The notes under the pieces are model-generated. The model saw nothing but the letters and a program-made list of their open reading frames with translations, did no database searches and was not told where the DNA came from. From Pyropia yezoensis (taxonomy: Eukaryota > Rhodophyta > Bangiophyceae > Bangiales > Bangiaceae), in contig CM020618.1 in NCBI GenBank assembly GCA_009829735.1, positions 15,981,346-16,045,345 on the forward strand: a stretch of 64,000 nt of DNA, in the 5' to 3' direction. Numbering within the stretch: the first letter of the stretch is position 1; every line of letters begins with the position of its first letter. Below are positions 59,317 to 64,000 of the stretch, in pieces. Position numbers and translations under genes: made by a program.

Positions 59317-59860
59317 TGCCACCGCGGGCACCGGCACAGGCCGGGTGGCCATCAGCACCCCCTTAACCGCCGCGCCCGCCGCCACAGCAGCCGACGCCAC
59401 CGGTGCCGTCGCCGTCGCCGCCGCCGCCGCCGTCGCAGCAACGGTCCTCGCCCCCACCTCCAAGAACACCCGCCGTCGTCGCCGCCGCTGTCGCCGTCGC
59501 CGTCCCCGCCGCCATCCTCCCCCCCCCTCCCCAAAACTCGTCGTCGACGCCGTCGCCGCCGCCGTCGCCGCCGCCACCCTCCCCACCTCCCCTCAAGATC
59601 GAGGCCGTCGCCGACATCCTCCCCCCGCCCCCCCCAATCGCGGCGTCCTCGTCGCCACCGCCGCCGCCGTCGCCGCCGCCGCAGCCGCCGTCGCCGCCGT
59701 CGCCGCCGCCGCCGCCGCCGCTGCCGCCGCTGCCGCCGCCGTCGCCGTCGCCGTCGCCAAGACAGCCGTCGTCGCCGTCGTCGCCATCGTCGTACTGTCG
59801 TCGCCGTCGTCGCCGTCATCTTCCATGCCGACCGCGGCACCAGCCCAGCTTCCCGTGTCG
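59317..59860 (+). repeat. GCC/GTC-type simple repeat block
   Basis: Degenerate (GCCGTC)n, (GCCGCC)n and (GTCGCC)n arrays, densest at 59400-59460 and 59640-59820. They begin at the truncated end of element C. Frames here encode Ala/Val or Arg tracts and are not taken as genes. Confidence 0.7.
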
Positions 59861-60399
59861 TGGCCCTCCCCACCTAGAGTACTCCCCTCCCGCTGTCCGA
59901 GTTAATGAGCGCGCTGGCTGCGGTTTCCCGAAAGGGACCCACAACCGCTCATGTGGGGCCCATTACACCGGGGCATACCGTCGAGGCACCTGATTGGCTC
60001 AGGCCCGTGGCCCGAAGGTTCTCGGACGACTGAGAAAAGAATGCTCGATGTGTCTTTTTTGTGCAACGTACCATAATAAAAAGACCGCGCCTTCTTCGCC
60101 GGTCACTTTTTGGAAAAGCACCATAACAAAAGAACATGTCCGACCTCGTGGTCAGCCGTCCCGACTCACACCATACCTTGCACTCACGGCGGCGACTGCC
60201 CCACTAGAGTGGCAGCGCCGCGGAGTCCACGGAGACACCGGCGGCGTCGGCGGCGGGCGACATGGCCGTCGCTGCCGCTCGCGCCCCACGCGCACTGGAC
60301 TGGCACTCATCCGGCGCGCCCGCCGCTACCCCTATCGCCATCCTATTGGCGTCAGCGTCGTGACGAAGGCGGGCCACATCTTCATCGCTGCCGCCCTCG
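59861..60399. other. No gene supported, some promoter-like sequence
   Basis: An inverted CCAAT box (ATTGG, near 59992) is followed by ACCATAATAAAAAG (about 60070) and the related ACCATAACAAAAG (about 60120). A downstream gene on the plus strand is not recognisable. Confidence 0.4.
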
Positions 60400-61500
60400 C
60401 CGCCATCGGCGGCGACGGCGGACTTGCCGTCGCTGCCTCCGCCGCCGCCGTCACGCGCACAACCGCCAGCACTGCCTTGGCGCGGCTGTCGGCTGTGGCC
60501 GCGCGCCGACCTTGTGGTCGGGGGTGTGGAAGGAGGCGTGGCCAGCCGCCGCTTCCCCACCATCCCCACCTTGGGCCCGCGACCGCCCACAGGCGGCAGC
60601 CTTTTCCGTTGAGCGAGCGGGGGCCAGGGCCCGGGCAGCTCCGCCGGGTGCCCTCGCCTCACGCACTCAGTGTCAGCGTTGGCGGCGGCGGCGGTCGGCA
60701 TTGGCACCGCTGCCGCCGCAGCCGCCGCCGACCACACCGCAGCACTCGCCACCTCCGCGCGGCCGCCGATGACGGCCGCGCCGGCCGTGCCGTAGGAGGT
60801 GTGGGGGAGGGACCGTCCAACCGCCGCTCCCCCGCTGCCCCCAGCTCGCCGCCGCGGCCACCGGCCAGTGGCCGCCACGCCTGTCGTGCAGGGGACGTCG
60901 GCGGCGGCGATGGGCGGCACTCGGGGAGTTGCCGCCGCCGCTGCCGCTGACGCTCTAAACGCCGTCGCCGCCTCGGCGTGGCCGCAGGCGGTTACGACGC
61001 CGGCTTTGTTGTCGAGGGGGGGAGGGGCGGCGCAACCAACCGCCGCGCCCCCGGCACTCCCACCTTGCCGCCGCGGCCGCTTGCCGGTGGCCGTCTCGCC
61101 GGTTAGGCGAGCGGGGCCAGGGGTCGCAGCGTGGCCGCCAGTCGCCCCCGCCTCCTCCCCCACGAGCACGCCCTCGCCGTCGGTAGCGGCGGCGGCGGCG
61201 GGCGGCATTGGTAGCACTGTCGCCGCCGCCGCCGCCGCCGTCCTTGCCGTCTCAGCGCGGCCGCTGGCGGCGGCCGCGCTGGCCTGTAGTCCAGGGTGTA
61301 GGGGGCGGCGTGATCGGCGGCCGTCCCCCCACAACCCCGACTGGACCGTCACGGCCGCCCGCCGGCAGACGTACCGCCGGTCGCGCAGACGGGAAACAGG
61401 TCGCCGGCATCGTCGCCAGTCACTTACGACCACACCTCTACCAAAGCGCCCACGTCGGCGCCCTCGGGGACGGCCGCGGACGGCATTGGCGGCAACTCCC
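60400..61500. repeat. Diverged tandem units of about 210-290 bp
   Basis: A recurring pattern of GGCGGCATTGG-like anchor, GCC/GCT-rich run, GCGGCC, GTCGGGGGTGT-like segment and CGCCGC occurs about five times (anchors near 60410, 60700, 60912, 61203 and 61480). Units are strongly diverged. On the minus strand the block follows a P4-ATPase exon, so it is probably intronic or lies beyond a broken gene. Confidence 0.4.
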
Positions 61501-61612
61501 CGCGCCCGCACCACCACCAGCGTCGCGCACACGCCGCCTCCCTCCCCCCCCGCGGCGTCCGCGTTCCAGCCGAGCGCGACGCCGACGGACGCCGCCGACG
61601 CGGCCGACACCG

Positions 61613-62300
61613 CCCGGCAGAGAGCAGATCTGACACGCCCTCGCTCACAAACAGCGACACGGGCACGTGCGTGTTGAACAAGATCATGAAGGAGCCCAGC
61701 GAGATAAGCGCCCGACGGGAGCCCGTCTCGAGGCGGACGTCCTCCATGTACCATTGGGCCTCCCCGTAACGCGACTGCAGCACGCCCGCACACACCGACG
61801 CAACCACCACAATCGCGGCGAGCGTCAGGAAGAGCCCAATGTTAATCCAGTTGAGCTGCCGCTCAACGACACCCAGCTTGGACGGCGGTTGCCGCATATT
61901 CAATGCCACCTTTGTCTCCACCCCCGTCATCAGCACTGCTCCGTAAATGTACGGCGTATTCCGCGACGTTGTGTCGCGTAGCAGCATATTCTCCGCGTCC
62001 ACCGCAAGCGGCTCTCCCCCCGCGATACGCATGCTGCCGCGAAAGGCGTGGAGCGCCGGCTCAGGCCGCTGCACCGTCACGCTCGCAGATAGGGTGTCGA
62101 GTTCAGCCGCGGACAGCGGTTCTTCCCGGTCGGAAAGCACTGCCGGCAGCGTCACGCGCTTGAGGTTGGACTCCCCGTCCAGGTTGGCCGTAGACACGTA
62201 CGCAACGCCGCCCGCGATGGGAGCCGTCGCGAGGAGCACCAGGTCTGCCGGGAACGTCTCCCCTCGGCGACCAGCACCACATCCCCCACCGCCACTGCTG
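61613..62300 (-). CDS. P4-type ATPase (phospholipid flippase), actuator and M3-M4 part
   Basis: The minus strand encodes VAVGDVVLVAEG and, one base out of phase, ETFPADLVLLATAPIAGGVAYVS (usually VGDxVxVxxxExFPADL). TANLDGESNLK, the actuator loop that is DGET in most flippases, follows. Then come LLRDTTSRNTPYIYGAVLMT and GVETKVALNM, a membrane segment (LFLTLAAIVVVASVCAGVL), and M4 (FMILFNTHVPVSLFVSEGV), where the family has IPISLYV. The phase change lies in a G-run (near 62266) and may be an assembly slip. The left end may be a donor near 61613. The DKTGT phosphorylation site is not found further left, so the gene either continues beyond a long intron or is broken. P4-ATPases move phospholipids to the cytosolic leaflet. 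Confidence 0.85.
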
Positions 62301-62331
62301 CGCGTGTCAGCCGCACGTGGTGTCACACGAC

Positions 62332-62605
62332 GACCACCCGACTACCACCCCCCGACCACCCCACGACCACCCCACGACCACCCCACGACCACCCCACGAC
62401 CACCCCACGACCACCTGGCCAATATAAATACACAGTTGGACTGGCCTGCCGTGGGGTGGTCGTCAGGTGGTCGTCAGGTGGTCGTCGGGTGGTCGTGGGG
62501 TGGTCGTCGGGTGGTCGTGGGGTGGTCGTCGGGTGGTCGTCGGGTGGTCGTGGGGTGGTCGTCGGGTGGTCGTGGGGTGGTCGTCGGGTGGTCGTGGGGT
62601 GGGTC
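62332..62605. repeat. Inverted minisatellite with TATA-containing loop
   Basis: The left arm (62332-62415) is CCACGACCACC in 11-bp units. The right arm (about 62451-62605) is the reverse complement, GGTGGTCGTGG or GGTGGTCGTCG. The loop of about 35 bp holds CCAATATAAATA. The DNA or RNA could fold into a long stem. It lies between the two P4-ATPase pieces. Confidence 0.85.
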
Positions 62606-62655
62606 CACCGCCCCCTGACCACCACCTCCCCCCCCGTCTTGGGAGTCGCCGAGGG

Positions 62656-63027
62656 CGCGGCGGCGCGTACGTCTGCACGGCCTTCCTCGTTGGCGGCTTT
62701 TCAGACGGCCCGGTGGTGGCGTACCTCTCCGACGTTTCTGCCGTCCCCGACGACGTGTACGCGGCGCTGCTGGCGGTGGGGGCGCCGCCCGGCCCGGGCC
62801 TGCGGCTGTGCGCGCTCGCATCGACGCTCAGCCGCACGCCGCACGCGGCGCGCTGGAGCCTCGGCCAGGCGGTCGCGTGGGTGGCCCGCTTCCGGCGGGA
62901 TGGGGCGGTGGCCGCCGCGGTGCGGGCGGTGGGCATGAGCTGCGAGGTGGGCGACCACGCGGCGGTGAATGCAGAGCTGGCGGTGACCGGGGGAGGGCGG
63001 TCCCGGGAGGGCGCGTCTCGCATATGA
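62656..63027 (+). pseudogene. Metallo-beta-lactamase-fold hydrolase (PhnP-like), degenerate C-terminal fragment
   Basis: The frame reads GGAYVCTAFLVGGFSDGPVV, AYLSDVSAVPDD, LCALASTLSRTPHAARWSLG, QAVAWVARFRR and VGMSCEVGDHAAVNAEL, stopping at 63027. It matches the order of the C-terminal part of PhnP-like hydrolases: YISDVSxIP, LxxDxL, HxTHFxxxQxL, and GMTHExDH. In this copy the Asp of LxxDxL is Ala, the second His of HxxH is Arg and the His of MTHE is Cys. Most metal ligands of this half are therefore lost. No N-terminal HxHxDH part is found upstream. It lies on the opposite strand, between the two P4-ATPase pieces. Confidence 0.5.
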
Positions 63028-63830
63028 CGGAGAGCGGTTTGTGTTTGACGGGGCGGGGGGGGGTGGGGGGGGGGCGCAAAAAAAAAAACACGGAGACAGC
63101 CTCGGCCCGCTGAGTGGTTGTGAGGGCTGGGGGGTCTCGCCGCGAGGGAGGTATGTATTCTCTTTGCTCGTTTTTTGGGGGGGGGGGGGGGAGGGCTCCC
63201 GTACAAGTTTTGACACCCACGAACCCACTTCCCTCGGATTGCCGCCGCCGCCGTCGCCGTCGCCCGTCGTCGCCGTCCTGTTACTGGCAATGCGGCAGGT
63301 GCCAGCCTCGGTGGCCGTAGCGCGTGCCCGCGGTCGGTGGCGCGGCCGACCCGCCACCGACGCTGCCGCAACCGCCGCCGTCGGTGATCACCGCTGCCGC
63401 CCCCGTCGCCGGGGGACACGACGCGCGGGGGACTCCTCGGGCGGTCCCCCCCCCCCTGCCCGCGACGGTGGCGGCACGCGCCTGAAACGGTCTCCGCCGC
63501 TGCCATTGACACCAGGTACATAGTGCCTGCAGCAGAGAAGGAAGGAGCGGACTCTGCTGGTGGTGCTCCTCGTAACGAAGATAACACCGCCGGCCCGTGG
63601 CCCGCGGCGTCGGCTGGGCGGCAGCGACAGTGGGCGGCGGCTACGGCTGGGGCACCCTTTCTGGCGCGCCATGCCGAGGCTGAAGGGCTTCGCCGCCCTG
63701 TGCGCCCTCCCCCCCCGCCCCCTCCCTCCTCCGCGGGCTAAGGCCCTCTTCCCGGAGCGTTGCCGCCTCGTCGGCGGTCAGCTGCTCGCCCGCGGCGTGG
63801 ATGGGCGCGCCCCGCCGAGACAGCACGTAC
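63028..63830. other. No gene supported
   Basis: G-runs (63055-63075, 63177-63192) and GCC-rich stretches. On the minus strand this is the interval between the two P4-ATPase pieces and may be intron. Confidence 0.4.
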
Positions 63831-64000
63831 GCCGGCCGGCCGTTGGTGACAGAGTCGGAGCGCCCCCGTCGGGCGTCATCCCACACGTCACGCGCGAGGG
63901 AAAAGCCCACAATGACAATCAGCGGCAGCAAGTTAGTGATGGGCCGCGTCGGGCTGACGCCGGGCACCAGAGACAGGATGGCAATGGCGGTGAAGAAGGG
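63831..64000 (-). CDS. P4-type ATPase, N-terminal piece cut by the window edge
   Basis: From the right edge the minus strand reads PFFTAIAILSLVPGVSPTRP, then ITNLLPLIVIVGFSLARDVW and DDARRGRSDSVTNGRPA. This is the M1-M2 region of flippases, whose consensus is FFLxxxILxxIPxISPTxPxTxxxPL and then EAxEDxxRxxxDxxxN. A strong donor (GTACGTG on the minus strand, 63830-63824) follows GRPA. The rest of the actuator domain lies at 61613-62300. Confidence 0.85.

Noticed and set aside
60204-61793. 529-codon minus-strand frame
   Set aside because: Open because of GCC-rich tandem units. Its right end overlaps the flippase exon in another frame, and no domain is seen.

Overview
This is nuclear DNA from a very GC-rich eukaryote. 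The host genes found are a P4-type lipid flippase, an M13 metallopeptidase, a bZIP protein, a kinase-like protein and an aquaporin remnant. Introns are few. Proteins carry long Ala, Gly and Pro tracts, and mononucleotide G or C runs of 25-31 bases are common between genes. Chromodomain-bearing Ty3/Gypsy elements and a PIF/Harbinger transposon are present. This combination fits an intron-poor, GC-rich alga such as a bangiophyte red alga, but nothing here proves the lineage. One 449-base run of N marks a scaffold gap.

Layout. 1-1729 is the end of an LTR element (element D). 1761-6113 holds unrecognised host-like genes separated by minisatellites. 6281-6770 has short repeats, two strong palindromes and a promoter-like stretch. 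8043-10810 is a 2.8 kb repeat field whose units change strand near the middle. 11289-15686 is one very long Ala/Pro/Gly-rich frame. 15.7-20.3 kb is sparse: an aquaporin fragment and two promoter modules that share motifs. 20.3-23.1 kb is homopolymer-rich and contains the gap. 23.4-28.1 kb holds the bZIP gene, the kinase-like gene and a small Cys-rich gene. 28.1-32.8 kb has no convincing gene. 32848-35538 is the M13 peptidase.

37.2-59.3 kb is a nest of mobile elements. A PIF/Harbinger transposase gene (from 37248) is interrupted by Ty3/Gypsy element A (37371-52159, CCCCC target duplication). Element A is interrupted in turn by element B (42090-50091, GTAGT target duplication). A third relative, C (54903-59316), sits in a second gene that converges on the transposase and may be its partner. 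A, B and C all read on the minus strand. Each also carries a long plus-strand (antisense) frame near its 3' LTR, and the three predicted proteins are clearly related. Many odd-length palindromes centred on CAACTTG or CAAGTTG are scattered through these elements.

59.3-64 kb holds GC-rich simple and tandem repeats, two minus-strand pieces of a P4-ATPase gene, a large inverted minisatellite between them, and a plus-strand fragment resembling the C-terminal part of a metallo-beta-lactamase-fold hydrolase.

The strongest candidate for something undescribed is the ambisense layout of these elements together with the CAASTTG palindromes. Second is the pair of host promoters that share a composite bZIP-like motif.
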